A stretch of DNA of 42,089 bases from Actinomycetota bacterium. Lineage in GTDB: Bacteria > Actinomycetota > Actinomycetes > Streptosporangiales > Streptosporangiaceae. Positions 27,664 through 36,800 of the stretch are shown here, one piece after another; within the stretch, counting starts at the first letter, position 1, and every line of letters begins with the position of its first letter. The DNA lies in assembly GCA_027314595.1 (NCBI GenBank), contig DAHVAN010000296.1, positions 1-42,089 of the forward strand, written 5' to 3'. Below the pieces are notes generated by a model. The model saw only the letters and a list, made by a program, of their open reading frames with translations, ran no database searches and was not told the origin of the DNA. The translations under genes were made by a program, and so were the position numbers.

Positions 27664-30375
27664 CTAGTCCAGGAAGAGCGGGCGCCGCGGCGCGAGCTCG
27701 CCCCGGCCGCTGATGCCGAGCTTGCGGTACACCCGCTGGAGGTGATTCTCGATCGTGCGGACCGACAGGAACAGGCGCTCGCTGATTTCCCTGTTGGATA
27801 GTCCCCGCCCGGCCAGCGCGGCGATCTCCCGCTCGCGCGGAGTCAACCCTAGCGTCCCGAGCGTTTCCCGTGCCGGTCCCCGCGCCCGATGGCCGCAGGG
27901 CCGGGCGAGCAGCGCCGCGCGGGCGAGGGCGGCGGAGGCCAGGTCGAGCCGGCCGGCTGCCTGGTGCCAGCGGCACAGCTCAGCCGCCGCCTCGGCGGCG
28001 AGTAGCGGACTGCCCAGGCGCTCAAGCCGCTCGATCACCGTGCCGAGGGCCGCGGTGTCTCCATCCGCCGCGGCCCTCGCGTGCTGCGCGTACAGCTCCG
28101 CCGCGCCAGCCTCGGACCGCGCGGCTAGCTGGCTGAGCCGCTCAGCGGCGAGGCCCGGCGCGCCAAGGCGCACCAGGTCGTGCAGCGCGAGCGCCTCGAA
28201 TCCCGCATTGCCCTCCGATGCGAGCGCCAGCGCCGTCCGCTGTGTCCCTGCGAGCCTGGCCGGCGCGGCCTGTCCCGGGTCGGCCAGGCCGCGGGCCAGG
28301 GCGATCCACGGGCGCAGCACGCCAAGCGGCTGGTGTGGCGAGCGCTCCGCCCCGGCGAGCGCCGCCGCGGCCGCGAGCGCCGCCGCGGCCGCTTCCTCCT
28401 CACCCGCCGCCGCGTGGCCGTGCCCGAGTACCGCGAGTAGCACGGGCAGCAGGGCGTCCAGGCCGCGCTCTCTGGCGATTGCGACGCCCTCCCGGCAGTG
28501 CAGGATCTGCGCGCTCGCCTCTCCGCGCAACCCGGCCACGATCGCGCGCATCATGGCGAACATCGCGATGCTGAACGGCCAGCCGTGCGTGACGGCACTG
28601 GAGTAGGCACTGGCCGCGAGCTCCTGCGCCCGGCCGAGATCGCCCTCCCACAAGCAGCCGTGGATGAGGCCCACTTCGATCATGATGTCCAGCCAGGGCA
28701 TCTCGGGCGATGCCTTGCTCGCGGACTGCCGTGCGCCGGTCAAGATCCTGCTCCCGGTTGCCGGACGACCGAGGAATACCAGTGCCAGGCCCTCGGCGAC
28801 GAGGGACCTGAAGGCCGCGATAGCCGTCCGGCCGGGATCGGCCTGGACCGAGGCGGCCCGCCGCAGCGCAAGGCGGAACCGGCCGTTGAATACGTCGAGG
28901 AGCGCGCCGAGCGCGGCCAGTTCCGTCCGGGAGGACGGCCTGCTCGCCGCCTCGAACGCGCGCTGGGTCAGCGCGTACGCGTCGGTTACGCGGCCAAGGC
29001 CCAGGCAGTAATTGATGGCCCGGACGCCGGCCAGCCCGTCGGCGCCGGCGCCTGATGCCGACAAGGTGGCGAGCTCCGCCTCGGCCTCGCCGGGCCGGCC
29101 GGCGCACATCAGGCCGTACCCGAGCGGCTCGGCTACCCTGCCCCCCGCGCCGCGCGAGGCGGCATGGCGGGCCAGCCGGATCGCGGCTGGCAGGTCGAGC
29201 GCGTGCCAGGCGTCCCAGGCGGCGGTCACGACGGCATCCGCGGCCGGCGCCAGTCCGCAGTCAAGATCGCACATGACTGCCCGGACCCGGTCGGCCCGGT
29301 GCTCGGAGCCTTCGATGGCCGCGGCCAGCATCCGGCGCAGCCGGTGCGCCTGAAGCGGCGGCATCGCCGACCGCAGCACCTCCGCGTACAGCGGATATAC
29401 CAGCCTCGCGGCGGGACCGCCATCGGACTGGCCGACGCATATCAGGCCCTGCGCTTCCAGCGCCTCAAGCGCCGCCGCCGACACCAGGCCGCCAAGCACG
29501 CCAAGCCTGATCGGCTCGCCGAGGGCGAGCAGCTCAAGCGTGTGCCGGCACTCGGCCGAGATCGAGAGGATCTTCTCGTTAACCAGGCGCACCAGCCGCG
29601 CCGGCGCCCCTACCTGGCCCTTGTGCCGCCACAGCCCCATGTCCGGCGTCATTGCCCCGGCATCGAGCTCGGCGCTGATCAGCTCGCACAGCAGCAGCGG
29701 GTTGCCCGCCGTGGCCGCCCAGAAGCGCTGGATCAGCAGGCCCTCCGCCGGCCCGCCGAGCACCGTGGCCAGTAGCTTAGCGACGTGATTGCGGGTCAGC
29801 GGGGGTACCTCGACCTGATCGGCCAGCCCGCACGTCAGCAGGGCGGCGACCGGTTCGGGCAGCGGGTCGCCCGGCTGGGCAGTCATCAGCACGAAGGCGT
29901 GTCCCCGTCGCGCGAGCTGGCTGGCCAGCGTGGCTGACGCGTCATCGATCAGGTGGGCGTCATCGATTGCCAGCACCAGCCGACGGCCATCCGCCGCGCG
30001 AAGCAGCGCGTCCCCCGCGGCGCTCAGGGCGTATCCGCCCAGCGGGATGTCAAGCAGCGCGGGCGGCAGGTCCTCCGCCAGTGCCGCGAACGGGGTGTCA
30101 GACGCGCAGGCGCAGGTGCGGATCGTCGCGTACTGCCGGCTGTCCAGTCGCCTGAGCGTCTCGCTGAGCAGCCGGGTCTTGCCCGCCCCCTCCCCGCCGA
30201 CCAGCACCATGCCGACCAGGCTGGGGTCGGCGAGCGCTTCGGAGATCGCCGCAAGCGCCGGCTGGCGCCCCGCGAATGCCTCCCGCAGGCGCCGCTTGCA
30301 TGACTCCGCGCGCAGCGCCGGGTGGCCGTTGGCCGTATGCGTACGGAAACCATCCAGTCCAGCGTGCGCTGCCAT
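27664..30375 (-). CDS. LAL-type LuxR-family regulator (large ATP-binding)
   Basis: This 903-residue transcription activator has an N-terminal P-loop ATPase (Walker A VGGEGAGKTRLL, about 59-70; Walker B RLVLAIDDAH, 131-140), a long helical middle region, and a C-terminal LuxR helix-turn-helix (LTPREREIAALAGRGLSN then RTIENHLQRVYRKLG). ATG 30375 is 2 bases after the upstream gene's stop, so it is translationally coupled to the transthyretin-like gene; an in-frame ATG at 30435 is less likely. It faces the sulfation end of the operon. LAL proteins usually act as cluster-specific activators, so it probably drives the biosynthetic operon. Confidence 0.9.
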   Translation of the reverse strand: MAAHAGLDGFRTHTANGHPALRAESCKRRLREAFAGRQPALAAISEALADPSLVGMVLVGGEGAGKTRLLSETLRRLDSRQYATIRTCACASDTPFAALAEDLPPALLDIPLGGYALSAAGDALLRAADGRRLVLAIDDAHLIDDASATLASQLARRGHAFVLMTAQPGDPLPEPVAALLTCGLADQVEVPPLTRNHVAKLLATVLGGPAEGLLIQRFWAATAGNPLLLCELISAELDAGAMTPDMGLWRHKGQVGAPARLVRLVNEKILSISAECRHTLELLALGEPIRLGVLGGLVSAAALEALEAQGLICVGQSDGGPAARLVYPLYAEVLRSAMPPLQAHRLRRMLAAAIEGSEHRADRVRAVMCDLDCGLAPAADAVVTAAWDAWHALDLPAAIRLARHAASRGAGGRVAEPLGYGLMCAGRPGEAEAELATLSASGAGADGLAGVRAINYCLGLGRVTDAYALTQRAFEAASRPSSRTELAALGALLDVFNGRFRLALRRAASVQADPGRTAIAAFRSLVAEGLALVFLGRPATGSRILTGARQSASKASPEMPWLDIMIEVGLIHGCLWEGDLGRAQELAASAYSSAVTHGWPFSIAMFAMMRAIVAGLRGEASAQILHCREGVAIARERGLDALLPVLLAVLGHGHAAAGEEEAAAAALAAAAALAGAERSPHQPLGVLRPWIALARGLADPGQAAPARLAGTQRTALALASEGNAGFEALALHDLVRLGAPGLAAERLSQLAARSEAGAAELYAQHARAAADGDTAALGTVIERLERLGSPLLAAEAAAELCRWHQAAGRLDLASAALARAALLARPCGHRARGPARETLGTLGLTPREREIAALAGRGLSNREISERLFLSVRTIENHLQRVYRKLGISGRGELAPRRPLFLD

Positions 30376-30377
30376 GC

Positions 30378-30710
30378 TCAGCCCGCCTTGAGCACGAAGC
30401 AGCTGGCGGGGGTGATGAATACCGACAGCTCGCAATGGTTGGTCTCATTCGCCACCCGGAAACGCGTGCTGACTGCCCGAATTAGCGAGGTGTAGCCCAG
30501 GGCGGAGAAATAGCCTTCGAGGTCGATCTCGATAGTGTAAAAACCCCGAGCTTTCGAAGAGTCCAGCAGCCAGCAGACGCGTCCGTCCTCGCCTGTCTGG
30601 TCACGCCATTGCTCGGCCGTCACGCCCTCTAGCTCGTGACTGAAGTTAACAGATAGCCCGGCGGCCGGCCGGCCGTAGACGCCATCGATGACATGGATGG
30701 AGACGCTCAT
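30378..30710 (-). CDS. Transthyretin/HIU-hydrolase-like small protein, catalytic tail lost
   Basis: The 110-residue protein starts SVSIHVIDGVYGRPAAGLSV, the pattern of 5-hydroxyisourate hydrolase and transthyretin-related proteins, with His6 kept. A GEDGRVCWLL turn and GYFSALGYTSL strand follow in the expected order. HIU hydrolases end with an HYHVPLLLSP-type strand and a YRGS tetrapeptide. Here the end is NHCELSVFITPASC then FVLKAG, so the signature is absent and only one of the two histidines remains. It is unlikely to be a uricolytic enzyme. It is transcribed just ahead of, and coupled to, the LAL gene, so it may be a ligand-binding or structural partner. Fold assignment is moderate, function unknown. 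Confidence 0.65.
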   Translation of the reverse strand: MSVSIHVIDGVYGRPAAGLSVNFSHELEGVTAEQWRDQTGEDGRVCWLLDSSKARGFYTIEIDLEGYFSALGYTSLIRAVSTRFRVANETNHCELSVFITPASCFVLKAG

Positions 30711-30913
30711 GCTCTGCTGTTCACCTTCGAATCGGTCTCTGCCTATTCCACTAGATATGGTGGCCGCCGCCGCTACTCCCGCTCTCTCAGCGCGCTCAAC
30801 GGCCAGGTCGCCGCTGGAGGCTGCGGGGACAGCCAGCGGAAAGCGGCGCGGGATCGGTGGCTGGCAGATTCATAGCCAGACGAAATCCTTAGGCAGACCA
30901 GAGGGGAAAAAAA

Positions 30914-31057
30914 ATGATCAGCAAGGTCATCGCGGCAACGGCCATCATCCTCGCGAACGCGGCATTCGCGGCGAGTGCCCAGTTCCCGGCCGCTATGGAT
31001 GTCGCGATGCCCGCCCAGCACCACGTGACGGCCATCACGGGACCGCCGTGGGGTTAA
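30914..31057 (+). CDS. 47-residue predicted secreted peptide
   Basis: This short gene encodes a basic-hydrophobic N-terminus (MISKVIAATAIILANAAF) with Ala-rich cleavage-like sites (AFAASAQ), so it looks like a Sec signal peptide. A short mature part of about 25 residues would follow (FPAAMDVAMPAQHHVTAI, then TGPPWG). There is no cysteine. A GAGGGG site lies about 8 bases before ATG 30914, in an otherwise A-rich stretch. A hairpin lies 50 bases after the stop. I recognise no family. It could be an extracellular signal, a small secreted protein or a chance frame; the RBS, signal-like N-terminus and downstream hairpin argue for coding. Confidence 0.5.
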   Translation: MISKVIAATAIILANAAFAASAQFPAAMDVAMPAQHHVTAITGPPWG

Positions 31058-31506
31058 CCTCCGCTATTCAGCCGGAGTCGGGGCCTTGGGGACACGGGGA
31101 TGGCAGCGGCCGGCCGCGAGGCGGCCGGCCCGTCCCGCAGCCCTTCGCGTCATCCTCACCGAGTTGATCAGCGCCGGCCGGCCCGGCGCCGCAACCGGGT
31201 TTCCTGGCATCCTCCGCCAAGCCGTGCGGAACCGCCGACCACTGGATGCGCGAAGCGGGGGCAGGCTGGAACCGCCACGCAGCCGGCCGATGAAATTTTC
31301 GGCACGCGCAGCGCTGGCAGTACGGCAGAATTTACGGCAAATTGCGTTAAGTCTGAAGAAGCGTGCCCCCAGTGGCGGGATGGCTCTCCGCGTTCCGCTT
31401 GCGCGTTTCTTATGATCTGGCATGTAATCACGTGCCTTGTCCTTTAATGTACCATAGCATTCCGAAGCGGCGAGCGCCGGTCTGACTTGAGCCCCGTGGA
31501 GTTTGC
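31058..31506. other. Gene-free region between the peptide and the first SARP gene
   Basis: No convincing protein-coding frame is seen in these 449 bases; several short open frames lack ribosome sites. The first 75 bases contain the hairpin listed separately. The last 150 bases become AT-richer (about 31390-31470, including CCTTTAATGTACCATAGC) and probably hold the promoter of the SARP gene at 31507. I cannot assign -35/-10 boxes reliably. Confidence 0.45.
31108..31130. terminator. Perfect GC hairpin, likely terminator of the small peptide gene
   Basis: A perfect 10-bp stem with a GAG loop (GGCCGGCCGC / GCGGCCGGCC) starts 51 bases after the peptide stop. No T-run follows, which is common for actinobacterial hairpin terminators. 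A regulatory role instead of termination cannot be excluded. Confidence 0.5.
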
Positions 31507-33849
31507 GTGACGGCGAAAAGCGTGAAGTTTCAGGTATTGGGTCCGGTGCAGGCTTTGGCCGGTGGTCGGCCAGCGAATCTGGGCGAGCGAAGACAACGCC
31601 TGGTGCTGGCTATGCTGGCGCTTGAGGCCAATAAGGCGGTGCCGGTCAGCCGCCTGACGGAGGTGCTCTGGGGTGACTCGCCGCCGCAAAGCGCCCGCCG
31701 GATCGTCCAGGCGTACATCAGCAGGCTGCGCGCCGCGCTCAGTGGCGCCGGCGCGACCGGCGACGGCACGGCGCTAGTCCGGAGCGGCTCGGCTTACCTG
31801 CTGGTCACCGATCCGGCATGCGTTGACGCGCACCGGTTCCGCTTCCTCGTCGAGGATGCAAGGCTCAGCGCCGATGACGCCGGCAAGGTCACGAAGCTGC
31901 GCGAGGCGCTCGCATTGTGGCAAGGGCCGGCGCTCGCGGACGCGGCGCCGGACGATGTCCGGCAGTCCCTGTGCAAGGGCCTGGAGGAGATGCGGCTGAT
32001 GGTGCTGGAGGACCTGCTCGAGGCAAGGCTGCGGCTCGGCCAGCACATGGAGATCATCGACGAGCTCACCGACCTGACCGCGCGGTGTCCGCGCCGGCCG
32101 CGGCCGACTCAGCTGCTGATGCTCGCGCTCTACCGGGCCGGGCGGGCCAGCGACGCGCTGACCGCCTTCCGGTTGCTGCGCGACCGGCTGGAACGGGAAA
32201 TGGGCCTGGACCCGCCGCTCGAGCTGGCCAGCCTCCAGGTCGCGATCCTGCGCGGTGATCCTGGCCTTTCCGCTGGACGGCTGCGCCCCGCTCACCAGTC
32301 GCCCGCGCAGCTTCCCGGCGACATCGGCGGTTACGTCGGCCGGGCAGCGGACCTCGCCGCGCTTGATGGCTTCGTGCCCCGGCACGACGGCCAGGCCGAT
32401 TCCAGTCCAGCCGTCATCGCCATCATCGGCGGAGCCGGGGTGGGCAAGACGGCGCTCGCGGTGCACTGGGCGCACCTGGCGGCCGATGAGTTTCCTGACG
32501 GCCAGCTCTACGTCGACCTGCACGGCTATTCGGCCATCGCGCCGGTGCCGCCCCTTGACGCGCTGACCGCGCTGTTGCATGGCATCGGCGTGCCGGCCGC
32601 GCGGATCCCGCCGGACGAACGGCTGGCGGCGGCGATGTACCGGTCAGCGATGTCCACCCGGCGCATGATCGTGGTACTGGACAACGCGCGCGGCTCTGAG
32701 CATGTCCGCGCATTGCTGCCCGGCCGCTCCCGGTCGGTGACGCTGATCACCAGCCGCGCCGGGCTCACCGGGCTTACGGCGCGCGAGGGGGCAGCCCGGA
32801 TCAGCGTGCGCCCGCTCGGTGCAAGTGAGGCGCTCACCCTGCTCGCTGGCATGATCGGCGAGGACCGGGTCCGCGGTGAGGCCGACGCGGCGGCGGCACT
32901 GGCTGGCCAGTGCGCGTGCTTGCCGCTGGCGTTGCGCATCGCCGCGGCCAGGCTGCTGGCAATGCCTGACACCAGCATCGGGGACTACGTGAATGAGCTC
33001 GCCGAGGAGGACGGGCTCGCCGCCCTGGATCTCGACGGCGAGTCCGCCAGCGTCCGGGTCGCGTTCGACCACTCATACCTGAGGCTTGACTCGCCACTGC
33101 GGCGGACGTTCCGGCTGCTTGGCATACTGCGCGGCGGGAGCCTGTCGGTTCCCGCGATGGCCGCGATGAGCGCCCGCGCGCCCGGGCAGGTCAGGCGCGA
33201 GCTTGACAGGCTCGCCGACGCTCACCTGATCGAGCGGCATCCCGGCACCAGGTTCGGCCTGCACGACCTTCTCCAGCGCTACGCGTCGGCCAGGAGCAGG
33301 GCCGAGGACTCCACGGCGGACCTGCGGGAGGCGCTCAAGCGGCTGCTTCGCTGGTACCTCAGCGGGACCGACCGCGCGGTCCGGCTATACAGCCCGTTCG
33401 CGGTGCGGCAGCTGCCGTCGGTACCCTCGGAGGGTCCCGATCCGGGCTTCAGGGGAACCGATGGCGCGGTGGCGTGGCTGGAGGCCGAGTTGCCGCACAT
33501 GGTAGCGGCCGTGGTCAGGGCCGCCGCCGAAGGAGACAGCGAGATTGCGCTGCTGGCGGTGCGGCTAGCCGGGCGCCTGCACCCGTTCTTGTTCCATCGT
33601 AGCCACCTGTCCAGCGAGGCTGATTACCTGCGGGAACTGAGCGTCGCGCTGGACGTGACCGTACCCGGGCAGGCCAGGAAATACCCATCACAGCAGCATC
33701 ACAACAAAAGCACAACAGCCGTCGGCTACACTGCTGTCCAGGAATCGGTGCCCATTTTAAATGCTGGCTTCGGAGGGGCACTGCCAGGAGGCCCCAATAG
33801 CTGTGTACTTTCGCCTGCTCGGGCCGCTCGACGTCTGCGTCGGCGATAG
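31507..33849 (+). CDS. AfsR/SARP-family regulator with truncated C-terminus
   Basis: This 780-residue regulator has an N-terminal OmpR-type winged helix (LGPVQALAGG to about 100), a BTAD domain (about 105-250), and an NB-ARC ATPase with P-loop IIGGAGVGKTALAVH (306-320) and a VVLDNARG Walker B. The family normally continues into a TPR array. Here it stops soon after the start of the helical region, and the last 55 or so residues (KYPSQQHHNKSTTAVG onward) look unrelated. A rare TTA codon at 33757 lies in this tail. The second SARP starts inside the last 47 bases. SARPs activate biosynthetic genes by binding heptamer direct repeats; targets here are probably the cluster promoters. Confidence 0.85.
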   Translation: MTAKSVKFQVLGPVQALAGGRPANLGERRQRLVLAMLALEANKAVPVSRLTEVLWGDSPPQSARRIVQAYISRLRAALSGAGATGDGTALVRSGSAYLLVTDPACVDAHRFRFLVEDARLSADDAGKVTKLREALALWQGPALADAAPDDVRQSLCKGLEEMRLMVLEDLLEARLRLGQHMEIIDELTDLTARCPRRPRPTQLLMLALYRAGRASDALTAFRLLRDRLEREMGLDPPLELASLQVAILRGDPGLSAGRLRPAHQSPAQLPGDIGGYVGRAADLAALDGFVPRHDGQADSSPAVIAIIGGAGVGKTALAVHWAHLAADEFPDGQLYVDLHGYSAIAPVPPLDALTALLHGIGVPAARIPPDERLAAAMYRSAMSTRRMIVVLDNARGSEHVRALLPGRSRSVTLITSRAGLTGLTAREGAARISVRPLGASEALTLLAGMIGEDRVRGEADAAAALAGQCACLPLALRIAAARLLAMPDTSIGDYVNELAEEDGLAALDLDGESASVRVAFDHSYLRLDSPLRRTFRLLGILRGGSLSVPAMAAMSARAPGQVRRELDRLADAHLIERHPGTRFGLHDLLQRYASARSRAEDSTADLREALKRLLRWYLSGTDRAVRLYSPFAVRQLPSVPSEGPDPGFRGTDGAVAWLEAELPHMVAAVVRAAAEGDSEIALLAVRLAGRLHPFLFHRSHLSSEADYLRELSVALDVTVPGQARKYPSQQHHNKSTTAVGYTAVQESVPILNAGFGGALPGGPNSCVLSPARAARRLRRR

Positions 33850-36800
33850 ATTCATCGAATTCGGCAGCGCTCGCCAGCGCACGATTCTGGCTCTGCTCCT
33901 CCTGCGTCGGGGCCGGATTGTTCAGATGGACGATATTTACGAGGCGCTATGGGACGGTGACCTGCCAGCGACTGCGAAAGGCCAGGTCCACACCTGTATA
34001 TCGGCCCTGCGCCGGGAACTCAGGCAGCTCGGCGCCGACGGGTTGTTCAGGACCAGTGCCGTCGGCTATTCCATTAAGATCCCTGATGAGTCCTTCGATG
34101 TCGCCGATTTCGAGCGGCTGGCGAGGAGCGGCAGCGCGAGCGCCGCCGGCGGGCGCCTGGAAGACGCGGTCAGTTCCTTTCGCGAGGCCCTGCGCCTATG
34201 GCGCGGCCCAGCCGGGGCGAACGTGGAAAGCCGGATTGTGCAGGCTATGGCAGCGCGCCTTAATGAGGACCGGATCCGGATACTCGAAGAGTGCATCGAC
34301 GCGGAACTGGCGCTCGGCCAGCATCACAGGCTTGTCGTAGAGCTCAGCGAGCAGGTCAGCGAGCACCCGCTTCGGGAGCGATTGCGCGCGCAGCACATGC
34401 TCGCGCTCTACCGCTCGGGACGGCAGGCCGACGCCCTGGATTCGTTCCAGGTGATTCGCGGCATCCTAAGCGAAGAGTTCGGGCTCGAGCCAGGCGACAA
34501 GCTGCGCACGCTGCAGCGCGCCATCCTTGCTCAGGACAAGACGCTGGACTGGGACGCCGGCCGGGCCGAGCAGTGGACCGCGCCTGAGACCGTCCGCACC
34601 GTCGTGCCGCGTCAGTTGCCCGCCGCCGCCGCCGAATTCGTCGGCCGTCAGGACGTGCTGAAAGTCCTGCTCGACATGCTGTCGCAGCCCTCCTCGGACA
34701 CGGACAGGTGGGTGCCCGTCGCCTGCCTGAACGGCGAAGGCGGGGTCGGGAAGACGGCACTAGCCCTGCACGTGGCCCACGCTGTCCGGCGCCATTATCC
34801 GGACGGACAGCTCTTCGTGGAATCGCCGGACGCAGATGGCCAGCTGACCGACACCATGCACGTCCTCGCCCAGCTCATCTGTTCTCTGGGCGGCCCGCCC
34901 ATGGCGCTTCCCGATCAACTGCCGGACCGCATAGCGATGTACCGCAGCCACCTCGCCGACAAGCGGGTCCTGATCGTCCTCGACGACATCCCCGGCGCGG
35001 CGCAGGCCGCCGCGCTGATCCCGGGTAATCCCGAATGCGGCGTGATCATCACGAGCCGCCGTCCGCTGGCCGGCTTGCCGGGGGCCCGGCATTTCCGGGT
35101 AGATAAGCTCAGCGAGGCGGCCTGCCTGGAAATGCTCGACAACATCGTCGGGAGCGAGCGGACCGCCGCCGAGCCGGATCCTGGGCGGCAACTGGTCAGG
35201 TTCTGCGATTACCTGCCGCTGGCTGTCCGGATCGTGGCGGCCAAGCTAGCGACGCGCCAGCACTGGCGCATCGCGGACCTAGTACAGCGCATGACCGACG
35301 AGTCCCGGCGGCTGGATGAGCTGGCGCTCGGCGGCGTCGGCATGAGGGCGACCCTCGCCACGTCATATTGCGGCCTGGGCGAGGAGCCGCGGCGGCTTTT
35401 CGCCCGCCTGAGCTTGCTGGGGACCACCGACTTCGAATCCTGGGTCAGCGCGCCGCTGCTCGACGAGGAAATCTATCACGCCCGCGATGTGCTCGATGAG
35501 CTTGTCGAGGCGGGCCTGCTCGAGGCCCGGGCCGATGCCGCCAACGTGCCGCGGTTCCGGCTGCATGACCTGGTCAGGATCTACGCGCTCGAACGCCTGG
35601 CCAGCGATGAGACGGCGGCCGACCGGGCGGCGGTGCTGCGGTCCTTGCTGTCTTGCTGGCTATCTCTCGCGATCGACGCCCACCACCGCGCCTACGATGG
35701 CGGCTACGGACTGCACGCCAGCGCGCCGCGCTGGGAGTTGCCCCAGCAGGTCCGTGACGCGCTGCTTGACAACCCGCTGAGCTGGTTTCGCCGGGAGCGG
35801 GCCGGGCTGATGCTGGCCATCACCCAGGCCGCGCAGGTCGGCATGGACGAGGTGTGCTGGGACCTCGCGGTGACGATGGTCACCTTGTTCGAGTCTGACT
35901 ACCTCGTCGATGACTGGCGCAAGACCCACGAGGTGGCCCTCGACGCAACCCGCAGGTCTGGCAATATCCGCGGCCAGGCCGCATTGCTACTATCCCTCGG
36001 GAACCTGGCGCTGACCGACGAACTCAGCGAGGCGACCCGGTACCTCCAGCCCGCGCTTGCCATCTTCACGCGGCTGAATGACCCGCACGGGCGGGCGCTC
36101 GCGCTCAGCGGGCTCGCCTTCGCGGACCGGGTGCGCGGGCACTGCGAGCAGGCGCTGGCCCGGTACCGGCAAGCCCTCGCGGACTTCCGCGAGTGCGGCG
36201 AGTGCATCGGCGAGATCGACGTGCTGGGTAACATCGCCCAGGTTGAGATGAACTGGGGCCATTTTGACGAGGCGCGGCGCCTGCTTGACGAGGCGTCCGC
36301 GCTCTGCAGCACGCTGAGCGCCACGCGGGCCAGCGCGCAGACCGAGCATCGGCTTGCGGAGCTTTACCTGCGCGCGGGCGCGTGGCCCGCCGCCGAGCAG
36401 TCGTTCAGGTCGGCGCTCGCCATGGTCAGGAACGAGGGCGACCTCGTCGGTGAGGCCTACGCGCTTGCCGGGCTTGGCGCCCTGCACACCCGCACCGGCC
36501 AGCATTCGCTGGCGGAGGCGGACCTGTGCGCCGCGCTCGACCTCTCCAAGCACATGCCGGGTAACCTGGTGCACGGGCGAGTCCTGCTGTCACTGGCCGA
36601 TCTGCACCTGGCCCGGGGGGACCACAGGAGCGCGAGCCCGCTGGTATCCGAAGGGCTCCTCATCTTCACCGAGACTCGCTACGCCCTGGTCATGCGGGCG
36701 CGACTGCTGGAGGCCAAGGCCCGCATCGAGGAACTGGCCGGCAACCCGGGCACCGCCAGCATCGCCCGCCGCGAAGCGCTCGGAATGCTCGGGGACGCCG

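Noticed and set aside
28380-28440. Ala-codon repeat run in the LAL gene as a tandem repeat element
   Set aside because: It is ordinary alanine-rich helix coding in a GC-rich genome, without exact repeat units.
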